Translations under genes and position numbers: made by a program | Notes under the pieces: generated by a model | The model's input: only the letters and a program-made list of their open reading frames with translations | What the model was told of the DNA's origin: nothing | The model's database searches: none | Part shown: piece by piece, positions 1 to 9,440 of the stretch | Numbering within the stretch: the stretch's first letter is position 1 | Layout: every line of letters begins with the position of its first letter | Origin: Paenibacillus phoenicis | Lineage (GTDB): Bacteria > Bacillota > Bacilli > Paenibacillales > Paenibacillaceae | Direction of reading: 5' to 3' | Assembly (NCBI RefSeq): GCF_034718895.1 | Contig: NZ_JAYERP010000001.1 | Location: 2,582,501 to 2,646,500, forward strand | DNA length: 64,000 nucleotides

Positions 1-909
1 GCTAACTCCTGTGGGTTCCCCCTTCATGGGCACATGGCTGTAAGGGTTAACGTTTTGCGGCCCGTAATTTGCAGGAGAGATATTCGGTTCGTACGAATAG
101 GGCTGAATCTTAACGGGTTCATGCTTTTGCGGCTCGAAATGAATCGGTTGGAGCTTCGTGGATTCATATTGGATTTGTTCCACTTCCATTTTGATCTCCA
201 TCGGTACTACTTTAGGCGGCTGAACTTGCGCCGGCTGTTGCTTCGGCGGCGCCACATTGATGGGCTGTTGCTTCGGCGGCGCCACATTGATGGGTTGTTG
301 CTTCGGTGGTGCCACGTTGATCGGCTGCTGCTTTGGCGGTTCTACGTTGATTGGCTCTTGTTTCGATGGCTCCGTTTTCTTCGGCGCTTCCTTCGGCTTT
401 TCGGTTTTCACCGGCTCCACCTTCTCCGGCTTCGGCGCCGTCATTTCCGGCTTGGTGCCCGTTGGGGCTTTCTTTCCGGAACCAGCGATTGGCGCCGTGT
501 TTTTCTTGCCGGTTTGCACCGGCGACATCCCCACGTTCGGCGCAGAAGGGTTGTCGACCTCACCCCACGGATTTCCCGCACCCGTAGGAATGTTGACGAT
601 GTCCCCAACCTTCAATTGATTCGGGTCGCTAAGCTGTGGGTTTGCATCGATCAGACTCTGCAAAGGTAATCCCCAAGCTTTGGACAGCTTCCATAACGTG
701 TCCCCCTGCTTGACAATGTGCTTGTAGACATTGCCCGTTTCACCGCCAATCGGTACGGCCACGGCTGGAATCTTTACTTTGTCACCGATGTTCAATTGAT
801 TTGGATTGGCGATCTGCGGGTTAGCTTCGATCAGTTTTTCCAGAGGCACGTTATACTTTTTTGAGAGCTCAAACAAAGTATCGCCTTTTTTCACAATATG
901 GATTTTCAC
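1..909 (-). CDS. safA: SafA-like LysM spore coat morphogenetic protein (partial, 3' end outside window)
   Basis: The start is a GTG at 907-909 with TAGGAGG just upstream, and the frame is open for 303 codons to the window edge. Two LysM modules are visible, at about residues 3-48 (HIVKKGDTLFELSKKYNVP) and 63-111 (HIVKQGDTLWKLSKAWGLP). A long Pro/Lys/Gln-rich tail follows, with a decapeptide repeat (consensus PPKQQPINVA). LysM binds peptidoglycan. In B. subtilis, SafA is a LysM protein that organises the inner spore coat. The call rests on the N-terminal LysM, the low-complexity tail and the position after the spo0B-obg-pheA block, which matches the B. subtilis neighbourhood. Another LysM spore protein remains possible because the C-terminus is missing. 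Confidence 0.7.
   Translation of the reverse strand, partial: MKIHIVKKGDTLFELSKKYNVPLEKLIEANPQIANPNQLNIGDKVKIPAVAVPIGGETGNVYKHIVKQGDTLWKLSKAWGLPLQSLIDANPQLSDPNQLKVGDIVNIPTGAGNPWGEVDNPSAPNVGMSPVQTGKKNTAPIAGSGKKAPTGTKPEMTAPKPEKVEPVKTEKPKEAPKKTEPSKQEPINVEPPKQQPINVAPPKQQPINVAPPKQQPINVAPPKQQPAQVQPPKVVPMEIKMEVEQIQYESTKLQPIHFEPQKHEPVKIQPYSYEPNISPANYGPQNVNPYSHVPMKGEPTGVS
235..360 (-). repeat. 30-bp tandem repeat inside the safA-like gene
   Basis: About four copies of a 30-bp unit lie head to tail. Each encodes the ten residues PPKQQPINVA, and the copies near 341-360 are degenerate. The period is in frame, so copy-number change would lengthen or shorten the tail without a frameshift. Confidence 0.85.
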
Positions 910-1010
910 GCGATAAAGACCTCCTAGGTTTCTTCTCCGGTACGTGATGATCGCCCGGGGCCCATTTATTACATCCTATGCAGGAGCCCGATTTTTGACA
1001 TCCTAGAAAA

Positions 1011-1052
1011 GAAAAAATCCTATCTCCCTCTTAGGTCGAGGAAAATAGGATT
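1011..1052 (-). terminator. Rho-independent terminator after ilvE
   Basis: On the minus strand an AATCCTAT...ATAGGATT stem is followed by a T-run, about 20 bp after the ilvE stop. It closes the pheB-to-ilvE operon. Confidence 0.8.
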
Positions 1053-1072
1053 CTTGTCGGCCTTACCGAACG

Positions 1073-1951
1073 TTACCAAACTTTCAATCCGTCCTTATCA
1101 ACGATCGCGCGGAATTCCTCCAGCAACTTCAGCGTAATCGGGCCGGCATGCCCTTCGCCGATAATGCGGCCGTCGACTTCGCGCACAGCGATAACTTCGG
1201 CAGCTGTCCCCGTCAGGAACACTTCGTCAGCGACATAAACGTCATGCAACGTAAATGGCTGCTCTTGGATATTGTAGCCTTTTTTGCGGCAAATTTCGAT
1301 GATCGCTTGGCGGGTAATGCCGTCCAAGGCGCCCAAGTAACATGGAGGAGTAGTAATAACCCCGTTTTTGACGATGAAAATATTATCGCCCGAACCCTCC
1401 GTAACGTACCCTTGCGCGTTCAGCATGATCGCTTCTCCTGCACCGGACAGGTTCGACTGGATTTTCACCAAAATGTTGTTCAAATAGTTCAGCGATTTGA
1501 TCTTCGGATTCAGAGCGTCCGGAATGTTGCGGCGCGTCGATACGGAGACGGTTTTCAGCCCGGTTTTGTAGGCTTCCTCCGAATAGATCGCAAGCTGCTC
1601 TACGATAATGATCACCGAGGCTTTCGGGCAACGATTTGGATCCAATCCGAGGTTGCCGGCGCCGCGGGAAACTACAAGACGGATATAACCGTTGCGCAGA
1701 TCATTGCGGCGAAGCGTCTCGACCAGCGCATCTTCCATTTCCTGATACGTCAGCGGAATGTCCAACATAATGGATTTAGCCGAATCGTATAGGCGGTCCA
1801 AATGCTCCTTGCATTTAAAGATGTTCCCGTTATAAATGCGGATGCCTTCAAAAATCCCGTCCCCGTACAAAAATCCATGGTCATATACGGAAACCTTTGC
1901 TTGATCTTTTGTTACGAATTGTCCATCTAAATAAATCCATTGTTCTGCCAT
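1073..1951 (-). CDS. ilvE: Branched-chain amino acid aminotransferase
   Basis: A 292-residue fold-type IV PLP aminotransferase. It performs the last step of Leu, Ile and Val synthesis by transferring the amino group from glutamate to the branched-chain 2-oxo acids, in the cytosol. The PLP lysine is K152 in NPKIKSLNYLNN, and the cofactor-binding motif EGSGDNIF lies near residue 186. The length is normal for the family. The ATG overlaps the pheA stop by one base (TAATG) and GGAGGTG lies just upstream, so translation is probably coupled to pheA. It is the last gene of the operon. D-amino acid transaminases are related, but the sequence reads as a typical IlvE. Confidence 0.93.
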   Translation of the reverse strand: MAEQWIYLDGQFVTKDQAKVSVYDHGFLYGDGIFEGIRIYNGNIFKCKEHLDRLYDSAKSIMLDIPLTYQEMEDALVETLRRNDLRNGYIRLVVSRGAGNLGLDPNRCPKASVIIIVEQLAIYSEEAYKTGLKTVSVSTRRNIPDALNPKIKSLNYLNNILVKIQSNLSGAGEAIMLNAQGYVTEGSGDNIFIVKNGVITTPPCYLGALDGITRQAIIEICRKKGYNIQEQPFTLHDVYVADEVFLTGTAAEVIAVREVDGRIIGEGHAGPITLKLLEEFRAIVDKDGLKVW

Positions 1952-2847
1952 TATTTTGGCACCTCCGCTTTTTGATCTCCAAACGATAAGCTGGGATAAC
2001 TGCCCAGCACGCGTACTTGACAGCTTAACGCTTCGATTTCTCCAATCGCTGAACTCAGCAGCACAGAATCGATCGATTCAAGCACATCCATAATAAAATA
2101 GTAATTGCCAAGCCGTTTCTTCGTAGGGCGCGACTCAATGCGCGACAAATTCAGCTTACGCCATGCAAATGCAGACAATACCTGATGCAAGGCGCCCGGA
2201 AAATCCTCCGGCAACGTCACCAGCAGACTTGTTTTATTTTGAGCAGCTGGATATTTCAGTTCAAACGGCCGCGGGCCGATCAGAACAAACCGGGTATAGT
2301 TGTTGTCGTGGTCCGTCACTTGGCGAGCCAAGACATCCAATCCATGGCGCTTAGCCCCAAGTGCCGTACCGATCGCCGTCCAGCCTTGTCCCGGATTTTT
2401 CTTCACCAGTTCTACCGCTTCTGAAGTGCTGCCGGTATGTTCCAGCTCCGCCTTGGGCATCCGTGAACGGATAAATTGCAGGCATTGGGCCATCGCAACC
2501 GGATGGGACAGCACCTTCGTCACTTTGCTGTAATCAATGTCGCCCGATGGATCGGCCGCTTGGAACTCTTCCCGCTTGCCGATCAAATTCTGCACGGAAG
2601 GGTACACCCATTCAACCTGCATCGGAACATCCACTTCATGGACAAGCCAATCCATATGAAGACTGACGGAGCCTTCAATCGTATTCTCCATCGGGATGAC
2701 GCTGTAATCGCTGTGTCCGCTGGCCGTGGCTAAGAATACGTCGGAAATCTGCTTGAAGTGCAGCAGCTCCACCGGCTCATCGCCAAACAGGTGCAGCGCC
2801 GCTTCATGGGATACCGAGCCTTCCGGCAGCAATGCTATTCGTTTCAT
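1951..2847 (-). CDS. pheA: Prephenate dehydratase
   Basis: Converts prephenate to phenylpyruvate in phenylalanine synthesis. Read from ATG 2847 it is 298 residues. The catalytic domain runs to about residue 190 and carries the TRF motif (NNYTRFVLIG, Thr185). A C-terminal ACT domain with the ESRP effector-site motif fits feedback control by phenylalanine. There is no chorismate mutase domain, as usual in Bacilli. A TTG and an ATG lie up to 21 bp upstream in frame, but AGGGG is correctly spaced for 2847 and the protein then begins MKRIALLPEG, as expected. It sits between thrB and ilvE, whereas B. subtilis pheA directly follows pheB. Confidence 0.92.
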   Translation of the reverse strand: MKRIALLPEGSVSHEAALHLFGDEPVELLHFKQISDVFLATASGHSDYSVIPMENTIEGSVSLHMDWLVHEVDVPMQVEWVYPSVQNLIGKREEFQAADPSGDIDYSKVTKVLSHPVAMAQCLQFIRSRMPKAELEHTGSTSEAVELVKKNPGQGWTAIGTALGAKRHGLDVLARQVTDHDNNYTRFVLIGPRPFELKYPAAQNKTSLLVTLPEDFPGALHQVLSAFAWRKLNLSRIESRPTKKRLGNYYFIMDVLESIDSVLLSSAIGEIEALSCQVRVLGSYPSLSFGDQKAEVPK

Positions 2848-2906
2848 CTCCTGACTTCCCCTCATCAAGGTGGTTCAACCATTTATCTTATTCGATCACG
2901 AAGCTC

Positions 2907-3872
2907 TTACGATCCGTAGGCTTGAATGTGATCCAGAAATGAACCTTCACTCTCCATAGTAAGCTCCACTGCCCCCGATGTGCAAGGCTTCAACCGCATG
3001 GTCTGCGCGGAGATGCCTTCCCCACTCAGCACCTCCAGCAAAAACGACTCCAGCTGTTTGTCCGCTCCCTGACGGCGGTCCGTCAGACAGAGCAGCGTCG
3101 GTCCGGCTCCGCTTAAGGCAGCGCCCAAAGCCCCATGGGCAGTTGCTTCCTCAAGGATCCGGGCCATTCCGGGCACGAGTGCAGCCCGGTACGGCTGATG
3201 CAGCCGATCGCGCATGGCAGCCGGGATCAAATCCAGCCGGCCGGCGGCTAACGCCGCTGTAAGCAGGGACGTGCGGCTGACGTTGTACACCGCATCCTGC
3301 AGGCTGATCTGCTTCGGCAGCGCCTCACGCGCCTTGGAGGTGGACAGCTGAAAGTCAGGAATAGCAACGAGCACCTCCAGATCGGCCGGCGGCTCGATGC
3401 GCAGCACATCCGCGTGCGCCCCGTCCCAAACCGCGGTAATAATCCCGCCGAACAGGGAGGCACCAACGTTGTCCGGATGCTTCTCCAAGGCCGTAGCCAT
3501 ATCGAAGAGCTTGGCCTTGCTTAAAGGCTCGCCAACCAGCAGGTTGGCCGCAAACAGCGCCCCGACGATCGCCGAAGCGCTGCTGCCAAGCCCGCGGGTT
3601 AACGGAATATCTGATTTCATCGAGATTTCCAGTTCCGGTAAGGTCACGCCGGCTTCCGCAAACACCGATTGCGCGACTTGGTATACCAGATTGCTTTTAT
3701 CGGTCGGCAGTCCTTCCAGGTTCCCCCCATGCAGGGTGATCACCGTGGAGGTTGCCGGTTTCATTTCAATCCAGGCATAGAGGTTAAGCGCCATACCAAG
3801 CGTATCAAAGCCGGGCCCCAGATTCGCCGTGCTTGCCGGCACCTTGACCCGGACGCCTTCCCGGCGAATCAT
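2907..3872 (-). CDS. thrB: Homoserine kinase
   Basis: A 321-residue GHMP-family kinase that phosphorylates homoserine with ATP in threonine synthesis. The N-terminus ([18 protein letters not shown]) and the ATP-binding glycine/serine loop ([15 protein letters not shown]) are both clear. The start is the ATG at 3870-3872, which overlaps the thrC stop in an ATGA. The frame continues upstream, but that part lies inside thrC and is not coding here. The order hom-thrC-thrB gives three consecutive steps from aspartate semialdehyde to threonine. Confidence 0.94.
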   Translation of the reverse strand: MIRREGVRVKVPASTANLGPGFDTLGMALNLYAWIEMKPATSTVITLHGGNLEGLPTDKSNLVYQVAQSVFAEAGVTLPELEISMKSDIPLTRGLGSSASAIVGALFAANLLVGEPLSKAKLFDMATALEKHPDNVGASLFGGIITAVWDGAHADVLRIEPPADLEVLVAIPDFQLSTSKAREALPKQISLQDAVYNVSRTSLLTAALAAGRLDLIPAAMRDRLHQPYRAALVPGMARILEEATAHGALGAALSGAGPTLLCLTDRRQGADKQLESFLLEVLSGEGISAQTMRLKPCTSGAVELTMESEGSFLDHIQAYGS

Positions 3873-4939
3873 GCCCGTGCTCCTTGCAGCTTGGCGATCG
3901 CATTCAGCACCGCTTCCTCCGTATCCTGTACGACAAGCGGTTCGCCGCCAATGCTCTTGATCGCGATGTTCGGATCCTTCAGACCATGTCCGGTCAGCAC
4001 GCAAACGACGGTCTCGCCGCCTTTGAAATAGCCTTCCCGATGCAGTTTATATACGCCGGCGATTGAAGCAGCCGATGCCGGCTCGGCAAAGATACCTTCC
4101 TTGGCAGCGATAGTGCGGTATGCATCAAGGATTTCGTCGTCCGTAACATAGTTGATTTGCCCGCCGGATTCCTCCGCGGCGGCGACAGCTGTCTTCCAGC
4201 TGGCCGGATTGCCAATCCGAATGGCGGTCGCAATCGTTTCCGGCTCCAGAATTGGCTCGCCTTTGACGATCGCCATCGCGCCTTCGGCCTCGAATCCAAC
4301 CATCCGCGGCAGAGAAGTCGATTTACCGCGCTCATAATATTCCTTGAAGCCTTTCCAATAGGCCGAGATATTGCCCGCGTTGCCGACGGGAATCGCCAAT
4401 ACATCCGGCGCTTTCCCCAGTTGGTCGCACACCTCGAATGCCGCTGTTTTCTGGCCTTCAATGCGGTACGGGTTCACCGAGTTGACCAGCGTGATCGGAT
4501 GCTTGGCGGTGATGTCGCGCACGATTTCGAGCGCCCGGTCGAAGTTACCTTCGATGGCAATCACTTTCGCCCCGTAAATCATCGCTTGCGCCAGCTTTCC
4601 GAGGGCAATGTTGTTGTTCGGAATCAGCACGATGCAGTCGATTCCCGCCCGAGCCGCATAAGCCGCTGCCGCTGCCGAGGTATTCCCCGTGGACGCGCAC
4701 ATAATCGTCCGGCTGCCTTCCTCCACCGCTTTCGCGACGGCCATCACCATTCCGCGGTCCTTAAAGGAACCGGTTGGATTCAGCCCTTCATATTTGAAAT
4801 ACAGATCCAGGCCCAGCTCCTTCGACAGGTTCTCCGCGCGAACCAGCGGGGTATTGCCTTCCTGCAGCGTCAGCTTCGGCGTCTTGTCGCTCACCGGCAA
4901 ATATTCCTTGTACGTTTCCAGCAATCCGAGATATCTCAT
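3869..4939 (-). CDS. thrC: Threonine synthase
   Basis: A 356-residue fold-type II PLP enzyme that converts O-phosphohomoserine to threonine. The PLP lysine is K60 in [11 protein letters not shown], and the phosphate-binding loop appears as [11 protein letters not shown]. The length matches the short Bacillus-type enzyme. It is preceded by hom with a 34-bp gap and overlaps thrB by four bases, which implies coupled translation. Confidence 0.95.
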   Translation of the reverse strand: MRYLGLLETYKEYLPVSDKTPKLTLQEGNTPLVRAENLSKELGLDLYFKYEGLNPTGSFKDRGMVMAVAKAVEEGSRTIMCASTGNTSAAAAAYAARAGIDCIVLIPNNNIALGKLAQAMIYGAKVIAIEGNFDRALEIVRDITAKHPITLVNSVNPYRIEGQKTAAFEVCDQLGKAPDVLAIPVGNAGNISAYWKGFKEYYERGKSTSLPRMVGFEAEGAMAIVKGEPILEPETIATAIRIGNPASWKTAVAAAEESGGQINYVTDDEILDAYRTIAAKEGIFAEPASAASIAGVYKLHREGYFKGGETVVCVLTGHGLKDPNIAIKSIGGEPLVVQDTEEAVLNAIAKLQGARA

Positions 4940-4973
4940 GCAAAAAGAACTCCTTTATTCTGAATTAATGTTA

Positions 4974-6260
4974 TTATCCCTCTACGCGATACACGCTTTT
5001 GATCCGATGAATGACGTCCAGCGATTCGAAATGGGCCAATACCTTATCCATGCTTGCCTTGCTGGCATTGTGCGTCACGATCATAATTTCAGCACCTTCA
5101 ACATTCGTATTTGGCGACTGTACGACCGACTCCAAGCTCACCTCGTATTCGGCGAAGACTTGGGTGATCTGCGCCAGAACGCCGGCTTTATCGTCGACGT
5201 GGAGCAACAGGAAGTTTTTGTAGGCGATTTGTTCGTCGGTTTTCAGCTTCTTGGGCTTATACGGGACGATGGCTTTCAAACCGTTCACGCCAAGCTTGAG
5301 GTTCTTAACGACAGCGACCAGGTCCGCAACCACGGACGTGGCCGTCGGCATTTCGCCGGCTCCCGCACCGTAGAACATCGTTTCCCCAACGGCTTCCCCA
5401 TACACGTACACCGCATTGTAAACGCCATTTACGGCCGCGATCGGATGCGTATTCTTCACCATGGTCGGCTGAACCGTAATGCTGAATTCGTCATCCTGCC
5501 GTTCTGCGATGCCGAGCAGCTTCATCTCATACCCAAGACGCTTGGCATATAAAATATCTTCCTTGGATACCGAAGTTATGCCTCGAACATGCACATCGTC
5601 CAGTTCCACGTTGGTGCGGAAACCGAGGGTTGCGAGAATCGCCATTTTGCGAGCGGCATCCAATCCCTCCACGTCGGAGGTCGGATCGGACTCTGCGTAT
5701 CCGAGCTGCTGCGCTTCCTTCAGCACATCCTCGTAAGAAGCGCCTTCCTGGCTCATTTTGCTCAAAATATAATTGGTCGTTCCATTGACAATCCCCATAA
5801 TTTTCATAATCCGATCCGAGGAAAAGCCTTCAATCAACGTGCGAATGATCGGTATGCCGCCGGCCACGCTGGCTTCATAAAATACGTCGCATTGATGCTC
5901 CATCGCCTTGGCCAGAATCTCTGAGCCATACAGCGCCATCAAATCCTTGTTTGCGGTCACGATATGCTTGCCGCGTTCGAGCGCCTCCAAAATATAAGCT
6001 TTTGTCTGATCCACGCCGCCCATAACTTCCACAATCACGTCGATCTCCGGATCTCGGATGACCGACCAGGGGTCCTCCGTCAGCTTTCGTGGATCCACAT
6101 GGACGCTGCGCGTTTTGTCTAAGGTCTTAACGGCAATTTTCTCAATGACGATCGGCGAACCCACCTGACTGCTGAGATCCTCCTGATGTCCTTCCAAGAT
6201 CCGGACCACGCCGGTCCCTACCGTGCCAAGTCCGAGCAGTCCTACTTTCACAGGCTTCAC
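4974..6260 (-). CDS. hom: Homoserine dehydrogenase
   Basis: Reduces aspartate semialdehyde to homoserine, the branch point to threonine and methionine. The 428-residue protein has an N-terminal NAD(P)-binding fold (GLLGLGTVGTGVVRIL), a catalytic centre with KRLGYEMKLLG, and a C-terminal ACT domain from about residue 350 that normally mediates threonine inhibition. It is a monofunctional enzyme without a fused aspartokinase. It lies 61 bp after pheB and is the first threonine gene of the operon. Confidence 0.95.
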   Translation of the reverse strand: MKPVKVGLLGLGTVGTGVVRILEGHQEDLSSQVGSPIVIEKIAVKTLDKTRSVHVDPRKLTEDPWSVIRDPEIDVIVEVMGGVDQTKAYILEALERGKHIVTANKDLMALYGSEILAKAMEHQCDVFYEASVAGGIPIIRTLIEGFSSDRIMKIMGIVNGTTNYILSKMSQEGASYEDVLKEAQQLGYAESDPTSDVEGLDAARKMAILATLGFRTNVELDDVHVRGITSVSKEDILYAKRLGYEMKLLGIAERQDDEFSITVQPTMVKNTHPIAAVNGVYNAVYVYGEAVGETMFYGAGAGEMPTATSVVADLVAVVKNLKLGVNGLKAIVPYKPKKLKTDEQIAYKNFLLLHVDDKAGVLAQITQVFAEYEVSLESVVQSPNTNVEGAEIMIVTHNASKASMDKVLAHFESLDVIHRIKSVYRVEG

Positions 6261-6321
6261 AGCCGTCCCCTCCCGTTATCCAATTACGGTTTTTTTCGTC
6301 TAATTTCTCCTCTTTACCTTG

Positions 6322-6759
6322 TTAACCTTGACCAACGATCTGTGTTCTCCTTACGCCCGGAATGCTTTGCAGCGAATCCAGCATCTCATCCAGCTCTTCG
6401 GTTAAGCGCGAGGTTTCCACGGAGATCACGACATTGGCTTTGCCTTGTAGCGGGATGCTCTGATTAATCGTCAATACGTTGCCGCCGGAACCGGCGATCA
6501 GCGCAAGCACCTTCGATAAGATCCCGGACCGGTGCTCCAGATCAAAGGAGATGGTCACGATGCTTTCCCGTTCGAATTGATTGAGTTGATGAATGCCGTC
6601 TTTATATTTATAAAAAGCGCTGCGACTTAACCCCACTTGAGCAACAGCCTCATGAACTGTTTTGGCGTCGCCGGAGGCCAAGAGCTGCTTTACCTGTAAG
6701 GTCTTAACTACCGCTTCTGGCAAAATATCCTCACGAACCAAATAGTAGTGCTCCTTCAC
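6322..6759 (-). CDS. pheB: ACT domain protein PheB
   Basis: A 145-residue protein with a short N-terminal DNA-binding-like segment (VGLSRSAFYKYKDG) and a C-terminal ACT domain (HRSGILSKVLALIAGSGGNV). The start is a GTG at 6757-6759 because AAGGAGAGG sits six bases upstream. Upstream ATGs in the same frame lie between the promoter and this site and have no ribosome binding site. The length then matches B. subtilis PheB (about 147). It follows obg, as in B. subtilis. The biochemical role is not settled; an amino-acid-sensing regulator is the usual inference. Confidence 0.85.
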   Translation of the reverse strand: MKEHYYLVREDILPEAVVKTLQVKQLLASGDAKTVHEAVAQVGLSRSAFYKYKDGIHQLNQFERESIVTISFDLEHRSGILSKVLALIAGSGGNVLTINQSIPLQGKANVVISVETSRLTEELDEMLDSLQSIPGVRRTQIVGQG

Positions 6760-6801
6760 GAACGTCCTCTCCTTAGAGACTTTTGTTTTCATATAGTGGA
6801 C

Positions 6802-6830
6802 ATTATAACGGATATGACGCAGGGTGGCAA
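6802..6830 (-). promoter_or_regulatory. SigA-type promoter of the pheB-hom-thrCB-pheA-ilvE operon
   Basis: On the minus strand, TTGCCA (6825-6830) and a perfect TATAAT (6802-6807) are separated by 17 bp. The box lies about 40 bp upstream of the pheB start and just after the obg terminator, so the amino acid genes are transcribed separately from obg. Confidence 0.8.
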
Positions 6831-6853
6831 TGATTTTTTGTCCTGACCCATAG

Positions 6854-6883
6854 CAAAAAAAAGCACCCAAAAGGTGCTCTTTT
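6854..6883 (-). terminator. Terminator after obg
   Basis: The minus strand has an AGCACC...GGTGCT-type stem followed by eight T residues, directly after the obg stop at 6890. Confidence 0.85.
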
Positions 6884-6889
6884 CCATCA

Positions 6890-8200
6890 TCAGTAGTAGC
6901 TGCTGCCTTCAACGAACTCAAACTCGAAGTCCCCGATGCGGACCAGCGTACCGTCCTTGGCCCCCCGCTTGCGAAGCTCATCGTCTACCCCCATATGCCG
7001 CAGCGTGCGGGCCAGCTTCAGGATGGCGTCATGCGAATTCAGCTGCATCCGCTTCATCATCCGCTCGATCTTCGCGCTTTCCACCACGAAAGTCTCGTTT
7101 TCGCGGCGGATCGTAAAGCCTTCGTCTTCCTTTTTGTCCAATTTGTAAATTTTGCGTTCCGCCAGTTCGGTCACTTCTTCGATCGCAGGCGCCTCCGGAA
7201 TTTGCTCCAGCAGCTCCGCCACGCGGTAGAGCAACTCTTGGACACCCTGACGAGTCAATGAAGAAATCGGCATAATCTCCAAATCCCCGCGCACCTTGGC
7301 GACTTCGGCACGGAATTTCTCCAAATTCGCTGCCGCTTCAGGCATATCCATCTTATTGGCGGCTACGATCTGCGGGCGTTTCTCCAAATCGGCATTGTAC
7401 AGCCGCAGCTCGTCGTTAATTTTCTGCCAATCGTCAAAAGGATCCCGCCCTTCCGAGCCAGCCATGTCAACGACATGGACGATCAACCGCGTCCGCTCGA
7501 CGTGCCGCAAGAACTCATGGCCCAGACCAACGCCTTCATGGGCCCCTTCGATCAATCCAGGCAAATCCGCCATCACGAAGCTCCGGCCGTCGCCCACATC
7601 AACAACCCCCAAATTCGGGGTGATCGTTGTGAAATGGTAGGCGCCGATCTTTGGTTTTGCTGCCGATACAACGGATAACAACGTCGATTTCCCAACGCTA
7701 GGGAACCCGACCAGTCCGACATCGGCCATCACCTTCAGCTCGAGCACGACCCAGCGTTCTTCGCCCTCTTCGCCATGCTCTGCCAGCTCAGGTGCCGGGT
7801 TGTTTGGCGTAGCGAACCGGATATTGCCGCGACCTCCACGACCTCCGCGGGCCACAACCACCTCCTGCCCATGGCGCGTCAAATCGGCAAGCACCTCTTG
7901 GGTATCGTCGTCAATGACAACCGTTCCGGGGGGGACCCGGACGATCATGTTCTCCGCATTTGCTCCGTGCTGGCTCTTATTCCGCCCCTTCTCTCCGCGC
8001 TGCGCCTTGAAATGCCGTTGATAGCGGAAATCCATCAGCGTTCTCAAGCCTTCATCAACGCGGAAAATCACGTCGCCGCCTTTGCCGCCGTCACCGCCGG
8101 CCGGACCGCCTTCGGGCACGTATTTCTCCCGGCGAAAAGCGACCAGCCCGTCGCCGCCGTCGCCCCCCTTGACATAAATTTTCGCTTTATCTACAAACAT
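6890..8200 (-). CDS. obg: Obg/CgtA GTPase
   Basis: An essential GTPase that acts in 50S ribosome assembly and stress signalling and, in Bacillus, is needed for sporulation onset. It has 436 residues. The glycine-rich Obg fold comes first ([21 protein letters not shown]). The G domain follows, with G1 GFPSVGKST near residue 165, DLPGL, and NKMD. A C-terminal OCT domain ends the protein. The ATG at 8200 is chosen because GAGGTG is correctly spaced and the protein then starts MFVDKAKI. It overlaps the end of spo0B by ten bases, the same pairing as in B. subtilis. Confidence 0.96.
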   Translation of the reverse strand: MFVDKAKIYVKGGDGGDGLVAFRREKYVPEGGPAGGDGGKGGDVIFRVDEGLRTLMDFRYQRHFKAQRGEKGRNKSQHGANAENMIVRVPPGTVVIDDDTQEVLADLTRHGQEVVVARGGRGGRGNIRFATPNNPAPELAEHGEEGEERWVVLELKVMADVGLVGFPSVGKSTLLSVVSAAKPKIGAYHFTTITPNLGVVDVGDGRSFVMADLPGLIEGAHEGVGLGHEFLRHVERTRLIVHVVDMAGSEGRDPFDDWQKINDELRLYNADLEKRPQIVAANKMDMPEAAANLEKFRAEVAKVRGDLEIMPISSLTRQGVQELLYRVAELLEQIPEAPAIEEVTELAERKIYKLDKKEDEGFTIRRENETFVVESAKIERMMKRMQLNSHDAILKLARTLRHMGVDDELRKRGAKDGTLVRIGDFEFEFVEGSSYY

Positions 8201-8955
8201 GCGTTCACCTCGTTTATTTTTCCACAAGCCACCCGTAGCCGCAACGAACCGTCTTCCGCATCGCCACGGTCAGCCTTAACCCGCAATCCCGCCATTCCTT
8301 CATCAAGAAGGCGGACAAGTACCTCCGGATTCCCCTTGGAACCGGCCTGTTCAAACCGAACGATGACTTCGCCGTCCTCACGGTACATCGACATCTTCAA
8401 CTGCAGCGTCTCTCCCCAAGAAGAACGCCCGTTATACTGGAAGATCCGCACCGTTTCCACGATGGCCTCCGTCAGTTCTTCCGCTTGCTCCGCAGTAAGC
8501 AATTGATCCAGCTGCAGTTCGTCCTCAATGTCAACGTCGAGATGAATCGAACCGTTGACCTCGCGGAACGATTGTAAGTAGAAGACCAAGGCCGGAATGC
8601 CTAACCTGGAAATTTTACTTTCTACGGCCATTCGTTCTTTTATTCTTTCCACGCAATCGGCGAGTTTATCAATTTTCCGAAGTTGGATATACCCATATAG
8701 AATCTGCAGATCGTTCATCCAATCGTGGCGATGATGACCCAGCGTGGCGGAGGCCGTTCGTTGGACCGATTCCAGCAAATGCTTCCGCTCGATTTCGGCT
8801 CCTTTCCGAAGATGCCGTACATATAGCCCAAACAACACGAAAAGAGCCCCGCACAGGAGGACCTGTCCGATCGGCGACTTCAGAAAATAAGCTAGTGTCA
8901 GGCTAACGAGCGCGATCAACACGATCATTGCCCTCACCATGAACCGATGTTTCAT
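8191..8955 (-). CDS. spo0B: Sporulation initiation phosphotransferase Spo0B-like
   Basis: Spo0B passes phosphate from Spo0F to Spo0A in the sporulation phosphorelay. The 254-residue protein has two N-terminal hydrophobic segments (about residues 8-26 and 30-45), then the phosphorylated-histidine helix [19 protein letters not shown] near residues 75-93, then a degenerate ATPase-like C-terminal half. The DWMNDLQ pattern is diagnostic of Spo0B-type proteins. B. subtilis Spo0B is shorter and lacks membrane segments, so this version may be membrane anchored. The neighbouring obg supports the call. Confidence 0.85.
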   Translation of the reverse strand: MKHRFMVRAMIVLIALVSLTLAYFLKSPIGQVLLCGALFVLFGLYVRHLRKGAEIERKHLLESVQRTASATLGHHRHDWMNDLQILYGYIQLRKIDKLADCVERIKERMAVESKISRLGIPALVFYLQSFREVNGSIHLDVDIEDELQLDQLLTAEQAEELTEAIVETVRIFQYNGRSSWGETLQLKMSMYREDGEVIVRFEQAGSKGNPEVLVRLLDEGMAGLRVKADRGDAEDGSLRLRVACGKINEVNACL

Positions 8956-9017
8956 ATCTTCCCCGTTCCTCTAACAGATTGGGCGGAATGAAACTCCCCA
9001 CCCTGACATCCCTACCC

Positions 9018-9047
9018 AGTATAACATACCTCAACCAAGTTCGCTCC
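9018..9047 (-). promoter_or_regulatory. Candidate promoter of spo0B-obg
   Basis: The minus strand carries an extended -10 (TGTTATACT, TATACT at 9018-9023) about 65 bp before the spo0B start and after the rpmA terminator. The -35 region is weak, which fits an extended -10 promoter. Confidence 0.4.
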
Positions 9048-9065
9048 CGTTATGTATGTAAAAAA

Positions 9066-9096
9066 GTAAAGCCCTGACACCAACGTGCCAGGGCTC
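9066..9096 (-). terminator. Terminator after rpmA
   Basis: A GAGCCCTGGCAC...GTGTCAGGGCTT-type stem on the minus strand is followed by a T-rich run. It closes the rplU-prp-rpmA operon. Confidence 0.85.
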
Positions 9097-9110
9097 TTGA
9101 TTCATAGCTC

Positions 9111-9422
9111 TTAAGCTTCGACTGTAGCCGCTACAGGAGCGGTTTCCACAGGGTAGACGCTCACTTTTTTGCGATCGCGACCCCAACGTTCGAATTTCAC
9201 AACGCCGTCGATTTTCGCAAACAGCGTATCGTCCGAACCGATGCCTACGTTTGTACCTGGGTGGATTTTCGTACCGCGTTGGCGAACGAGAATGCTTCCG
9301 CCCGTTACCAATTGGCCATCAGCACGTTTCACGCCAAGGCGTTTCGCGATGCTGTCGCGTCCGTTCTTCGTGGAACCTACGCCCTTCTTGGAAGCGAACA
9401 ACTGGAGATCCAATTTCAACAT
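9111..9422 (-). CDS. rpmA: 50S ribosomal protein L27
   Basis: A 103-residue L27. It begins with the Firmicute extension [20 protein letters not shown], which contains the LQLFA/SKKG site that Prp protease cleaves before L27 can work in the peptidyl transferase centre. The gene follows prp, the cleaving enzyme, in the same operon. AAGGAGG precedes the ATG. The core motifs ([27 protein letters not shown]) are intact. Confidence 0.97.
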   Translation of the reverse strand: MLKLDLQLFASKKGVGSTKNGRDSIAKRLGVKRADGQLVTGGSILVRQRGTKIHPGTNVGIGSDDTLFAKIDGVVKFERWGRDRKKVSVYPVETAPVAATVEA

Positions 9423-9440
9423 TGTAGTCTACCTCCTTCT

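Noticed and set aside
34..669. Plus-strand frames opposite the safA-like gene
   Set aside because: Their Arg/Leu and Gly/Phe repeats are the antisense reading of the 30-bp safA repeat; the minus frame has LysM domains and a ribosome site.
3873..4004. N-terminal extension of thrB by 44 residues
   Set aside because: This part overlaps thrC in another frame; the ATGA overlap at 3869-3872 gives the normal ThrB start.
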